In this document: positions 34,495-46,222 of the stretch, one piece after another
Layout: every line of letters starts with the position of its first letter
How positions within the stretch are numbered: the first letter of the stretch is position 1
Assembly (NCBI GenBank): GCA_021030915.1
Contig: JAGEMR010000105.1
Span: forward strand, 1-64,000
Source: Astrothelium macrocarpum
Taxonomy: Eukaryota > Ascomycota > Dothideomycetes > Trypetheliales > Trypetheliaceae
Direction of reading: 5' to 3'
DNA: 64,000 nt
Notes under the pieces: generated by a model
What the model saw: the letters and a program-made list of their open reading frames with translations, nothing else
Told to the model about the DNA's origin: nothing
Databases searched by the model: none
Made by a program: the position numbers and the translations under genes

Positions 34495-35586
34495 ATGGCC
34501 TACAACCGCGGCTACAATCCCGACTCCCTCCCCGCCTTCGTCGAGCCCGACCAAGCCGCGCAAATGCTCTCCCGTCAAGACCACCGCCCTCCCCCTTCCG
34601 ACCCCTACGCAACCAAACCTCCTCCACCAGCACCCGTGCAAAACCTACGACCCCAAGATGACCGCTACGGCCGTCACTCACCTAGCAGTGCCGCTCGCTA
34701 CAACACCACCTCTCCAACCTACGACCGCCCACCCCCTCAACGCCAACACCCACCCCCCTCCGCCTACTCCTCCAACCCGTACGGCTCCCCTCCACCCCCC
34801 GCCGACTACGGTCGCGGGCCACCACCCAGCGCCTACCACAACCGACCACCCGTCTCATACCGGCCTCCATCCGCGCCCGCTCCACCACCCAAAACCGGGT
34901 CGGAGCGCGACGCGCTATGGCCGCTGTTCTGCGCGGTCGACAAGGACCGATCGGGCCACCTGTCCGAGGGCGAGCTGCGCGCGGCGCTGGTCAACGGCGA
35001 CTGGAGCGCGTTCGACGTGCACACGGTGCGCATGATGATCCGCATGTTCGACGTGGACCGCAGCGGCACCATCGACTTTGACGAGTTCTGCGGGCTGTGG
35101 GGGTTCCTGAGCGCGTGGCGCGGGCTGTTTGATCGCTTCGACACGGATCGCAGCGGGCGCATCTCGTTGGGGGAGTTTGGCGAGGCGTTGGTCGCGTTTG
35201 GGTACCGCTTGAGCCCGGGGTTTGTGAAATTGCTGTATGGCACGTATGAGAGGGAAGGGGGGCGGGGGTTGAGTTTTGATTTGTTTGTGCAGGCGTGTAT
35301 TAGTTTGAAGAGGATGACGGATGTTTTTAAGAAGTATGACGATGATCGGGATGGGTATATTACATTGAGTTTGTGAGTTCTCTCCCCAAGCCCCTTGATT
35401 ATTTTTTTTGGATGGTTGCGAGTCGAGTTTGCGTCTTGGACATGACAGCTTGGGCTAACGAATTGGTGTGTTTGCGTCGATTAGCGAAGAATTCCTCACA
35501 GGTGCGCAGGCCCTTTTCCTCTTCAACAGCATCTCCCCTATCACTGATACGGGGCTCTACTAGAAATCATTCGTCAACGCGGATAA
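34495..35586 (+). CDS. PEF1: Penta-EF-hand calcium-binding protein (ALG-2/peflin/Pef1-like)
   Basis: The model has exons 34495-35372, 35485-35501 (only 17 nt) and 35564-35586, giving 305 aa. The start MAYNRGYNPDSLP was chosen because the frame upstream of it is low-complexity leader. Residues 1-140 are Pro/Tyr/Ser-rich, as in peflins. EF-hand loops are visible at 149 (DKDRSGHLSEGE), 186 (DVDRSGTIDFDE), 216 (DTDRSGRISLGE) and 282 (DDDRDGYITLSF), plus one degenerate loop. The two small final exons complete the last helix as FEEFLTEIIRQRG; without them that EF-hand would be cut. The family couples calcium to membrane trafficking, ESCRT or COPII partners and, in yeast Pef1, to polar growth. The EF-hand exon is strikingly GC-rich. 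Confidence 0.9.
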
Positions 35587-35946
35587 CGATCTCGACACCC
35601 GACCTGAAATGGAAGCATAGAGTGATATACGATATTGGGGCTTGGTTAACGATTTTCATATGGAAGGGACGGGACATTTTGGCATAGCATCTGCACATTT
35701 CATTTCCCAGAGCAATGCATTACATAATCCCCCTGGTGTTACACTGATACCCCATAGTTATGAAGCCGCATGGTCAATCAACCACGACGTCCTATGAATG
35801 ACACTTGAATGACACTTGAATGACACTTGAATGACTCTGATTCTTCTCCCCACCTCTATCATTAGTATAATGTACAGACCGTTGACGGGTATCCTCAAGG
35901 GAGAGATCCAACTACAATGCTAATACATGCCGCTGAATGCTGGAGT
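35587..35946. other. Intergenic between convergent genes, with short tandem repeat
   Basis: Contains both 3' flanks. At about 35797-35829 an 11-bp unit AATGACACTTG occurs three times, followed by a partial copy. No gene. Confidence 0.6.
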
Positions 35947-38027
35947 TTATTCATGCTTTTCTGAAACTTCCCCATTAATTGCTTGACTGTTTTCAAGCCC
36001 TCCTTCGCCCTTTTCAATATCCTTCTCTTCTGCCGTTTGTGGCCTAGTCCCCATACTTGTTGGTCTTGTCCCCATACTCTCACGTTTACTCTGTCTCTTA
36101 GCTTCCTTCTCCTCTAACCGCAACCTCCTAGCCTCTCGCTGCGCTTCCAACCCCGTCTTATTTTCAGCATGTTCCCGACTAAGGCTCTGATTACCGATGA
36201 GCAGACTTATGAGCAGACCGAAGCCGGCAAAGCACGCGTACATTATCCACATCTTCTGCAAAGAATCTGCAAAGGCCGTCTCGGCAGCGTCACGCTGTGC
36301 CGGCGGTAGTGAGTGTACAAGACCAACGCTAGCGCCGGCATTGCCACCACCCAGTTCTTGTGCTACCTTGGGACCTAGGATAGCGGCTAGCTGTGGGCCT
36401 TTCTTGACCATTTGATTTTGGAAAACGACCTGACCAATAACAACGCTGATGCTCGTGGCAATTTGTCTCGTGAATCCAAAAGTGGCGGTGGCAGTGGCGA
36501 TATCGGCAGGTTTGACAAGAGTTTGAAGCGCAATCAGAGGCGCTTGGAAGTTTGGTCCAATGCCAATACCGGCAACGATTTGGTAGAGGATGATTTTGGC
36601 CCAATTGGAGCTGACGTCAAAGTTTGTGAAGAGGCCAAATCCAAGAGTAAGGAAGAACATGCCGAACCAAATAGGTGGGCGGTAGAGGCCTGTCTTTCGA
36701 ATGAAGACACCCGTGAGTGCTGAAACGATGGAAAGTGACATGGCAAGAGCCAGAGCATACACTCCTGATAGGATTGGAGTTGCACCTCGGGCAGCTTGGA
36801 AGAACAGTGGTAGATAGTAAGATCCTGAGATGAAGACGAAACCATGACAGAAGCAGACGCCCAAGGAGGCTAGATTAGATCGATATTTGAAGAGTCGAAG
36901 AGGCATGACAGGGTAAATGGCGAGTTTCCATTCGTTAAGGACGAAGAGGCCCCAAGTGACAATGCCAAAGACAATGAGACATATGACTATTGCAGAGTCC
37001 CAGGGAAAAGAGACGCCTCCATACTCCAGGCCTAGAAGAAACATGAGGGTCCCGCCGACGATTGTAAGAGAGCCAAGCCAATCGAGCGACCTCAAGCCTT
37101 CCCATAGAGGAGTCTTGGGTGTTTTGAGGTCGAGGAAGAATAAAATGATGAGAAAAGCTGCACCGTCAAGGGGTACTACGAAGCGTTAGTTTATGCATGA
37201 ATCATCTCTCAAATATACGTACAATTGATGTAGAAACACCATCTCCATGTCACCTTCTCGGTAAAGGCTCCGCCAATAAGTGGGCCAATAGCACCTGCCA
37301 AAGCCCAAACGCAACCGATCATACCAAAGTAGGCACCACGGCTACGCATACTGAACAGATCACTAATGCAAATGTTGACGAGCGTGATGAGGCCACCACC
37401 GCCAGCACCTTGAATGGCACGCGCAGCGATGAGCATGCCAATACTGTTTGATAGCGCAGCAACCAGAGAGCCAACGAAAAAGACAACGTTGGCCATTAGA
37501 AGAACCGGTTTTCGACCAAAAACATCGCTGATTTTGCCCCATGATGGTGTAGAAGCAGAATTGGCTAGAAGATACGCTGAACCGATCCAGGTGTATCCTG
37601 CGGCAGAACCGAAATGGCTGGATATAGTAGGAAGCGCAGTAGTGATGATTGTGACATCAATGGCAGCAAGAAACACTGCCATCTAAAACATTCTCAGTTC
37701 ATCAGAGAGCTTGAACGAGGTTCACAAGCAGTTACTTACACACAAAGCACTCATAATCAAGGCGATTTGAAGCTTGCTACGCTTATTCTCTGGTTCAGCA
37801 GCAGCCTTGTCGTTGGCCGGCTCCTCAACCTCGCCATTGCTGTCGCTGTTGCCGTTGGAATCGAAATGAACTTCATTTTTGTCGCTTTCGACATTTTTGG
37901 GAAGATCGTTCGCATTCAGATTGGTGACGTTTTCTGGTGGCGCTTGACCATCTTGGGCTCCTGGACCCGCCTCGGCTTCTGCCTCGGCTCGCTTGACGGT
38001 GTCGATGGTTTCCTGCTTGTCAGACAT
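35947..38027 (-). CDS. DHA2-type MFS multidrug/drug-H+ antiporter
   Basis: The model has exons 37740-38027, 37223-37682 and 35947-37175 (introns of 57 and 46 nt), giving 658 aa. The start is the ATG opening MSDKQETIDTVKR. An acidic, disordered cytosolic N-terminus of about 85 residues precedes the first membrane helix. The family motifs are clear: LAAIDVTIITTALPTI in helix 1, motif A GKISDVFGRKP at about residue 145, and motif C-like GAIGPLIGGAF. Around 14 hydrophobic helices follow, as expected for DHA2 pumps that export drugs or toxic metabolites across the plasma membrane. The Lys/Glu/Arg-rich tail contains a short duplication (SMGTRPTSMGTRP). The intron junction restores FYINLPLDGAAFL exactly. 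The substrate is unknown; no metabolite cluster is evident beside it. Confidence 0.93.
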
Positions 38028-39090
38028 GTTTGCAAAGACCTAGTCGACGGGTTGGGGACGAGAGGGTGACGAGCCCCGTGCCAGGAGAGGACAGAAGAGC
38101 TTATATGCGGCAGATAGAGAACAGACCAGGGCTGCATGGCTATGATGGAAGCCATTTTTCGTTGTCGATGGTTAGTCGACGGCGGTCGTTTGCGTAGAAT
38201 GTGCCGATTGCCGATGGGAGGTATGAATCAACTCATCACGGTGCATCACCGTTGCCTTGCCAGCCAGTCAGAATTTCTGTTGCTAGCCCTGCTTTGATCC
38301 TTGGCTTGTGTTAGTTGCGGTTTGGCCATGCATTGTTTTTTTTGTTGACAGCCACCAAATATTTTAACCGGGCAGGACGCCTAAAAAGCACGGTTCTCGC
38401 CCAAAATCGACTTAAATGGATCATACCATCCACCATTACTTCTGTCAAGGTGTTTGGTGACACTATGTTGTCTGTTCGGTACTCAGGTGAACAGGCCGGA
38501 TCCATGAGACACGGACCTAAAACAAGTTCCCCGCCGAAACAGGCACACAAACAAATGAAACATTGTCGGCGGTCGGGGACTGCTTGGCCGATGGCGGCTG
38601 GGTGAATCAAAGGATGGTGTAAGATGTTGTAGGTGTGTGCGTGCTTGAGATGAATAATCCCCAAATCACTCTAGTTTTAGAATTAGACCAGGGCTGACTT
38701 CAACTTTGACCTCCATTTACATTTCTAGAATCTGCAGACGTTATCTCTCGAGCCAATCTGAGGTTTTGCGCCAAGCGCGTCGCGTCATACAATTTCCTAA
38801 TGTGGAAATATGCTTCTCTATGTCACTTCCTGCGCGCGTATAGCTTGGATTTTTATCACTTCGAACGTGATACAAAAGTCAATAAGGTAGGGTCAAACGC
38901 ATTTTGGAGATATAGGACAAAGTGAGAAAGATGCCGTGCTTGTTTGTAATGAAGCTGCTCCCAAGTCACTTTATACCTTTCCTTTATTATTCGCGTCAAC
39001 CGCATCATTGGCAAAGAGCGCACACACAGATTCCATTGCCAAAGCTCCCATTTCATTCCCATATATGTCCTTCAACTACATGAATTCAAA
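38028..39090. other. Divergent intergenic region
   Basis: Lies between the MFS pump (minus) and the Cys-containing unknown (plus), so it should hold both promoters. No RNA or protein gene was supported; the ORFs on both strands at 38311-38664 look fortuitous. Confidence 0.5.
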
Positions 39091-40244
39091 ATGTGCTTCT
39101 ATCGTTACATACATTACACCTGCGGGTGTACCCATAGAAATGAGGAGAAATGCGAGCTTAGCGTCACTCCGTTCACCAACATCTTCTGCCCAAGTTTGGA
39201 AATCGTACGGGAGGACCTTGAAAAGCGCTGTCCTGACAAGAATTGTCCTGGGAAACCGGAGAGAGTCCCTGCGAATTTCCGTGACCTCCAGCTGCACGTT
39301 CGTCAAATTAATGGCAATATCTCAAGAGCAAAGATCAAATTTGACGAACTTGAACAGCAATACAATTTAAATAGGCAGGAAGCAGACAGGCTTGGTATCA
39401 ACGTTACGGACAGGGCCGAGTGGGCTTGGGTTATTGAACAGGGAAAATCTCTGAAAATATTAGTAGAGAAATACGAAGTGGAAGGACAAAAGTCACTTCT
39501 TGAGATGGCGCGAATGCTGAATGTGGCACCGATTGGAAAGAATATAGGTAGAGTGTTAGTGACATCGTAGGTGGACACATTGGTGTCACACGCTTGTTCA
39601 ATGTGCTGACTCGGTGTTTCATTATTAGGGAAGGTTTGTCTAATGGACCAGAAGGTAACATGACACAAGTGCCACAAGTGCAATTTCGAGCACCATATAT
39701 GGGGCCTTTAAAAGATCATACTCAGCAGACCCCAAATGCTTACGAAAAAAATGCTCTACGAGTTCCTGGCTCTCACCCTACGGCAACCAGTTCCGGAAAT
39801 CCCTCTCAAGGAAAAGTAACCATGTCACTTGAGCAACAGCGCCTTTTCGAACTCCGGCAGGTCTGGGGAGAGCATTTCAAGGATCCACGAGAACGTGACC
39901 AGCATATTGTCAATATGCTCAGGATCCATCAGGATATCACCTCACAGCAAGCCCATCCCAATGGGCAAAAAGCCGATTTTTCCATGTCTCAGCCTAATCG
40001 CTTGCGCAAGTCCGAACCCTCTGTTTTATCCCAGGTAAAATCCGCTTCGGCCATTAAGCGCCCGGACTGGCCTACCCCAAGGCGTCGAAGCGACCGTTTG
40101 ACCGGCAAGCAGGTCAACTACAATCTGGACAGTGATGAAGAGGAAGGGCAGCACGAAGGAGAAGACTTGGACTACTCTGAGGCAGCGCAGCCTGATGCCG
40201 AAGCGGACGTCTTGGACGATGAGATGGACTTGGACTTTCACTAG
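39091..40244 (+). CDS. Hypothetical protein with N-terminal Cys cluster and acidic C-terminus
   Basis: The model has exons 39091-39547 and 39634-40244, giving 355 aa; the acceptor GGAAG at 39633 is non-ideal but is the only one that keeps frame. I do not recognise a named family. The first 55 residues contain spaced Cys and His (CGCTH, CEL, FCP, RCPDKNCPG), typical of a small zinc-binding module found at the start of many fungal hypothetical proteins. A helical charged stretch follows (RAKIKFDELEQQYNLNRQEADRL), likely coiled coil. The second exon is Gln/Pro/Ser-rich, then basic (PRRRSDRLTGKQ), and ends in a strongly acidic tail (DSDEEEGQHEGEDLDYSE). A nuclear, chromatin-associated role would fit this composition but is only a guess. 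Confidence 0.72.
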
Positions 40245-40561
40245 CAATCTGAACATGCTGGGGTACCAAGAGAGGAGCTCACTGTTGAATGAGTTAATAG
40301 CAATGATTCACATGGCAACGGTAATTATTCAGCGGTAATGCAATGGAGAAGGAATGAAAACGTAGTGGGAGTTTTCATCAGGCTTCAAAACTATTTGTCT
40401 CCAGCGATCAGCATCACACTTGTCATAGTAGATTCACACGACGCTCTTCTCATAGGAAGGTATACATGGCTCCATCAGCACATTACATCATTGAAGTCAA
40501 GCAGGATGAGATCAAAATCCATTAGCTTGATTGTATCATTTAATTCCAAATATCAACGGGT
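40245..40561. other. Intergenic between convergent genes
   Basis: Short 3'-to-3' spacer between the Cys-containing hypothetical gene and ALG12; nothing else seen. Confidence 0.6.
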
Positions 40562-42382
40562 CTACGTGGCGCCTCTCTGCCTCTTCAATACTCTAATCTT
40601 CGGCTCCATCACAACTCCCACCCATCTCCCCCCAAGGATCCGCCTTCCCGCCTTCTCCGTTCCTTTCCACACCCTCCACACCCAATTCCCTAACTTCCCC
40701 TTTCCCAAACCTCTCCGCACCAAAAACCCCAACCCATCCTCCTCCCCAACCAACTCCTCCCCCGGTCCCAGCTTTCGCACTCCGCTATACCCATACACCG
40801 TATCCACCACCTCCCACGCCCCAATCGCCATCGCCGGATCCTCCATCAGCGCCCAGTCAAAGCCGGCCCAGAACTCGACGCTACGCAGGAGTTCCGGGTG
40901 GAACTTGGAATCAGTCTTACCATAGCGCCAGCGCTCCAAATCCACCGCCGCGTCCTCCACGTCCCTCCCCACGCCACCACCCAGCGTAGCAAACAGCGCG
41001 CTATCCGGCGTCGGCATCTCCAGAAACCGGACCGCGCCCGTGTGGAACGCCAGCGTATCGACATGCACCGCGAGCACCGCCTGCTGTCCGCGGACCCCCT
41101 CCGCAGCAGCGTGCGCGCGCAGCCGCTGCAGCGCGTCGCCGCCGGGGTAGTTGAGGCTGGAAATCGCGAGGAGGAGCGCGGCTACCGCGCCGCTCGCGAC
41201 GCACGAGAGCAGCAAGACCTGCGTGAGCGCCGCGTACAGCGCGGACTTGCGCCGGCGCGTGAAGATCCAGCTGGCGCCGCTGCTGGCGACGGCGGTCAGG
41301 CTCGGCACGATGTACATGACGAAGCGGGTTTCCTTGTGCGGGAGGATGCTGTACAGCGCGGCGAAGGCGAGAGCGGGGGCGAGGACGTCAGCGCTGGTGC
41401 GTCGTGTGGTTGGGAGGGCGAGTGCGAGCGGGATGCAGAGGGTGTAGGTCAGCGGGTTGAGGAGGAGGCGGGGGAGTGCGGAGACGAAGTAGAAGTGCCA
41501 GGGGGATGTGCCCCAGTCGGCGGATTTGCCCTCGATGGTGTTGAACCAGAAGGCGGCGAATTCGGGCCATAAAGGCCAGTCCTGCCACATGTAGGAGTCG
41601 AGCGGGATGGTGAGGGCGAGGCCGATGAGGGCGCCAAAGGCGCCGGCGGGGATGATCTCGTGGATTAGTGAGGCGCGTCGGCGGAGGAGAAGGTGCAGGG
41701 TTTCGGTGGCGAGGAGGAGCGCGAGTTCAGAGCGGAGCACGACGCCGGCGATGGTGAGGAGGTAGAGGGCGAGGCGTAGACGGCGACCTGAGCGGGGGGA
41801 TTTGGTGTTGGTGGATTTGAAGAGGAGTAGTTGGCTTTGGGCGAAGGTGGCGAGGCCGAAAGCGAACATGTTGGGGAGCGGGCGTGAGGCGTAGTACATG
41901 ATGTGGAACTGGGTGGCTTGGAAGAAGAGATAGAAAGTGCTGGCGGTGCGGCCGTAGGCAGTGGAGACAGCGCGGTGCATAGAGAGGAGTGAGAGGGCAT
42001 TGAAGAGACCGAGGATGGCTCGCACTAGGATTTGAACTTGCAGGCCGGTGGTGAGAAAGGAGAGCAGCGGGTTGGAGAGACCGGCAAGGAGGATGGGACC
42101 GATGAACGAGCGTGGGACGGGGTGATTGCCAGGGTAGATGACATGGTCGTAGTGGGAGAGGGTAGTGGTGTTTGATGTTGTAATACCGTAGGCGATGATA
42201 TCGTGAGTTGCTTGGATAGAGAAGGATTCTTCGATTTTGGTATATGGAGAACAGATCAGATGGAATAGGATGACGGAAGGAATCAAAAGAGAGAGCAAAA
42301 CGCCTGAAAACCTTCAAATTGAGACGTGATCCCAGTGCCATTTATAAGAGGAGATCATACCTGAAGAAGGGTAAATGGACAT
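40562..42382 (-). CDS. ALG12: Dol-P-Man:Man7GlcNAc2-PP-Dol alpha-1,6-mannosyltransferase
   Basis: ALG12 is the ER-membrane GT22 enzyme that adds the eighth mannose to the lipid-linked N-glycan precursor. The model has exons 42361-42382 (22 nt, MSIYPSS) and 40562-42303, giving 587 aa; the intron of 57 nt restores SGVLLSLLIPSVIL. The conserved luminal loop YTKIEESFSIQATHDI with its acidic residues follows the first membrane segment, and YDHVIYPGNHPVPRSFIGP is the second family signature. About ten hydrophobic helices are visible. The middle of the gene is very GC-rich (41,000-41,700) and the coding strand becomes purine-rich at the 3' end. It is divergent from YOS1, sharing a 264-bp promoter region, which pairs two secretory-pathway genes. 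Confidence 0.94.
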
Positions 42383-42646
42383 CTTGTCAAAGCGAAATTC
42401 AGCTAGGAAATTTGCATTTTTCCATTTGATCTAATACTTGGGAACAACGAGCATATTCGCTGACTAAAATCAATCTCGTAACTTTTCTAGCTCCATGGGT
42501 GAGAAGTTGTGGTGTTTTTTCAGGGTCCAAAAAGGAAGTTGACACGATGGCCATCAAATTGCTGCACATTTGACGAAGAGATCTCTTGTCTACACAGATA
42601 CGCAGCTCGTTTCTTGTGTCGCTAGAGCGCATAAATACCCCAAACC
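42383..42646. promoter_or_regulatory. Bidirectional ALG12/YOS1 promoter region
   Basis: This 264-bp spacer separates the start codons of two divergent genes and must contain both promoters. No specific factor site was assigned. A TATA-like CATAAATA lies just ahead of the YOS1 ATG, too close to be a secure TATA box. Confidence 0.5.
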
Positions 42647-43074
42647 ATGTTCTTCGGGTTAGGCAGTCTGATCGAAGGTTTGTTCACAGTCATGTCCGTT
42701 AGAACACCTGGCTAACAACCAATCATAGTGTCGGTGCTTCTCCTCAATGCAGTCGCAATCCTCTCAGAAGACCGGTTCTTAGCGCGAAGTAGGCACTTTG
42801 AACTCTCTTGTTAACCATGAAATGTTCGCTGATCTGGTGGAAGTTGGTTGGGCAAGCACTGCATCTCAAGACCCCGGATTTGGTGGACAGCAGGATACGA
42901 CAAGCGTCAAGGCAAGAGTTATCAACTTGATCTCCGCCGTGCGGACAGTCACAAGAAGTGAGTTGGGATACTTGGATTTGGCCGTCGCTTGGATTCAAAT
43001 TTAACGCACATGGTGTAGTACCGCTTATTGTTGTTAATGTATTGATTATCGCCTACCTGGTTGTTTTAGGATGA
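42647..43074 (+). CDS. YOS1: Yos1-like ER-Golgi transport protein
   Basis: Yos1 (IER3IP1 in animals) is a small integral membrane partner of Yip1/Yif1, needed for ER-to-Golgi vesicle transport. The gene is broken into four tiny exons, 42647-42677, 42729-42788, 42844-42957 and 43019-43074, giving 86 aa. Each junction keeps frame and restores family sequence: MFFGLGSLIEV opens the first helix, LLLNAVAILSEDRFLARIGW follows, then SVKARVINLISAVRTVTRIP, and a final hydrophobic helix ending YLVVLG. Length and two-helix layout match the family. Introns are 51, 55 and 61 nt. No single frame is long enough to be noticed without splicing. Confidence 0.93.
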
Positions 43075-43507
43075 CAATATTGCATCCGTCTATTAAGATA
43101 CCCACCTACGCATAAAAGATACCCATGTTACGCCCAGAGTCGGTTCGGTCCGTTTTCTGAAGTCAAGGCCGCGGACCTACGACCAGCAAATGAGGCTTTC
43201 TGATTACTAGAATCGGAGGTATTCTAAGGTCAGATCTAGTCAATCTACCACCGAAGAGAGGCTACCAATCCTATCGAGAGGCTGGCCTGTGATGATCGAT
43301 GAAAACAAGTTCACCCAGATCAACTGTTTGAGATGGCCGCTTATGATGAGCATAGGATATTCAACCACGAGGCTGAGACAACTATCCATAGATCAGAATT
43401 GATGAATAAAGTAATGAATACCTAATATGAAATCCAATAGTTAAGGGTATCTCGCGCAGCGCCCTTTCCCACTTGCCAATCTCGTCTCTCCTAACGTAAT
43501 AACACTC
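43075..43507. other. Intergenic between convergent genes
   Basis: 3' flanks of YOS1 and the dynactin p50 gene. Nothing else supported. Confidence 0.6.
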
Positions 43508-44948
43508 CTACTCCATCCGCTTCAATCTCTCCTCCAAATCCTTCACCCACCCCTCTACAACCTTAGCATTCCCCACCCGCACATCCTCCGCACCTTTCAT
43601 ACTCTGCTCCACCTTCTCCAACCCCTCCGTCCACTTCTTAATCTCCTCCCCCATCTCCTGCTGTTGCGCCTCCACCGCATCCAGGCTCTCACTCGCGCGC
43701 GCGGCGCTGGTATGCACTGCCCTTAGTGTATGCAGCCGGTCCAGGACAGACGGTAGAAGCGGTGCAAGAGTCTCGATGGTTGGAAGTGTGCCATACAGCG
43801 CGTTGATCTTGGAGCTTTGCTCGTTGTCGTCGTCGGTGCCCTGCTGTCCCTTCTCGCCGTTGGGACGCGCGGAGTCTTGTGCGTTGCGTGATTGCTTTCG
43901 GAGATCGTCTAAATGCTTTGCCTCTTGGAGGGATTCGTGTACCTTGCGACTGATGGCGTCAAGTGAGGATGGGGTGGCGGTGGAGAGAGTCGTGAGTTGG
44001 TGTTCGAGCGTTTCCAGAGTTGGGAGAATGGGTTGGGGAACATTGGTGGTTTCGTCGCCAGGAACACTTGATAAACTTCTGCCAATGTATTTTTCTAGGA
44101 GCGCGAGTCGGGAATCGAGATCTGCTGCTTTTGCCAAGGCGTGGCTTTGTTCGTAGTTTGGCGCGTATTCGACCGTGAATTTGGTGTGATTTGCGGAGTC
44201 TGTAGCCTTGTGTGTTGGACCTTGATCTGTAACTGATGTGGCGGGAAAGCGGCGACTATTTGGCATCTCAAATGGTATATCTGATTGTGTCTTGCTACGC
44301 TGGGTGCTATGCATTTCATCTAGCATGCGACTAAGCTGTGCAACACCATCCACTTCATTCGTCCTCTCCTCTTCGTCATTTTGTTTTTCATTCGCATGAT
44401 TATCGCTGTAATTTTTTGAGTCGTATTCTGCTTTGATTTCTTCTACTTCTCGGCGTAATCGAGCCAACCTCTGTTCGAGACTTTCATCCTCATCGCTGAA
44501 CTCGCCATCGTCATTTTCGGTGTCGCCTTTTCGCTTTCGTCGATGCGATGTTCGATATGATCTTCTCTTACTACTGACACGATCCGAAAAGTCAACTTCG
44601 CGGGCATCTACGTTGTTGGAAAAGAATTGTTCGCGAGCTTTGTTGGGTTGCAGACGCGTTCGGCTGATTCCAGAGGTAAGTTCTCCCTCAGAAGCATCTT
44701 CGTATGATGACCCGGCTGACGACGGTCTGGGAATTGAAGAGCCCTATCTTGAATTTAGTAATATTAATAGGGCGTTGAAAATTTAATCATACAGGTATCG
44801 TAGAAGTATCGTCAATTAGGTCAGGAGTCTCGTAGATATCCGGCGCTGTATCCTGCCAAAAAGTCTATAAGCAAATTGAATGAATCACGAATCTGACAAG
44901 ACAAACAAGGTCATCAGAAATGCCTTCGTATTTTCGGGGTTGTGCCAT
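43508..44948 (-). CDS. Dynactin subunit 2 (dynamitin, p50)
   Basis: Dynamitin links the shoulder and arm of dynactin to the Arp1 filament and so supports dynein-driven nuclear migration and vesicle movement. The model has exons 44907-44948, 44793-44852 and 43508-44743, giving 445 aa. The N-terminus MAQPRKYEGISDD joins DTAPDIYETPDLIDDTSTIP across a 54-nt intron, the conserved Arp1-binding N-terminal motif of the family. A basic/acidic linker (SHRRKRKGDTENDDGEFSDEDE) leads into coiled coils: LARLRREVEEIKAEY, then KINALYGTLPTIETLAPLLPSVLDRL, and a final C-terminal helix. Length and order match fungal p50 proteins. Confidence 0.93.
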
Positions 44949-46222
44949 TTTCCTAAATCTTGATAGAGGTGAAGTGGGAATGTTTGGAAAAACATCAAAG
45001 AATGCACCATTACAGCAAGTGGCAGAATACAGGCACGATTGTTTTCTAAATCACATAGTATTGCAACAGGTCTATATTAAATCGGAAACATATTTACGAA
45101 TGGACTCATTTACTATGTATCGAAAATAAGATCTATACGGGATTCCAATTACGACAAAAGCAAAGGATAATATGTTACCCTTCTACATTATGGGGCCCTT
45201 TAGACTGGACTTCTATTCCTCCGAAACTAGTTTCTGACTTGTGGCACAGAGTTTCGTTCATGTTGCTTTGAAAATCCCAAATCTTAGGACCTGTGTATCG
45301 GCGTGAACGTTGTTCTTGCATACATGCTCAATTCATTGCATTTCCTCATTTCCAAGCGTGGCTGATACACACATCATCAACAGAGCAAGCACACGACTAC
45401 ACCGATGGATTGTGCAGCGTGTCAAAGCTCGAAAAGACCTGCATATCCAATCGCTCCTTACATGCTGTGTTGAGGACGGTAGGCCAGTGTTCTGGGTATA
45501 AAGTCTATATGACGATTGAATGAGCTTTTCTTCTAATCCGATTCTGCAAATATTTGGCAGATCCAGTCAATAGAACAACTCATCTGTTATATCGCCTAAG
45601 GTACCACACTTTTGATGTTGGGAGACAATGGGGTGGGACATTATACGGCGTGTCATTCAGCTTGATGTGTGAGGAAGAAGGCATCAAGTCTCGTTTCCCT
45701 ATATACAAAGTCGCTACTGTAAACCAGCATTGATGAAGATTTGAGAGAGTTTACCTTGTCTTGGATGATTGTACTCCTTCATGGTAGAGTGAAGCCATCA
45801 CGATACGTTCAAAAAACGAACGTTAAAAATCCTCAATGCAACCTACCAACGCATACCCTCAACATCAAGGTTGGCTGTTCAGCCTCGTCGAGGACAACTG
45901 TATTACCAAATCAAGCTTTTTCGATACAACTGGATGGCAAGGAGGTGGAACTCGCTAGGATTGAATGAGATAAGGTCAGAAAAAGCAGGAGAGAAATCGG
46001 TTCCATGATCCGCAGCTTCACCAAACCCATCCGACACCCCTGGATATCCCATTCCTCAACTACACGCTAGATATTGATCAACACTTTTCCAAGTCTCTTC
46101 CACATGAGCACACTCACAGCATTCGATTCGTTACTTGTTTCCAAGTTTGATTCCCATGTGATTGTTTTACCAGGTCGTATGCTTGACTGTCGTTGGTGAT
46201 CCCCGCTTACCGGCTTAGCAAC
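44949..46222. other. Divergent intergenic region, about 1.3 kb
   Basis: It separates the dynactin p50 gene and the LSD1-type gene. Small ORFs (e.g. 45293-45523, 45741-45968) have no recognisable features. It is long enough to contain an unrecognised RNA gene or extended 5' leaders, but none is supported. Confidence 0.45.
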
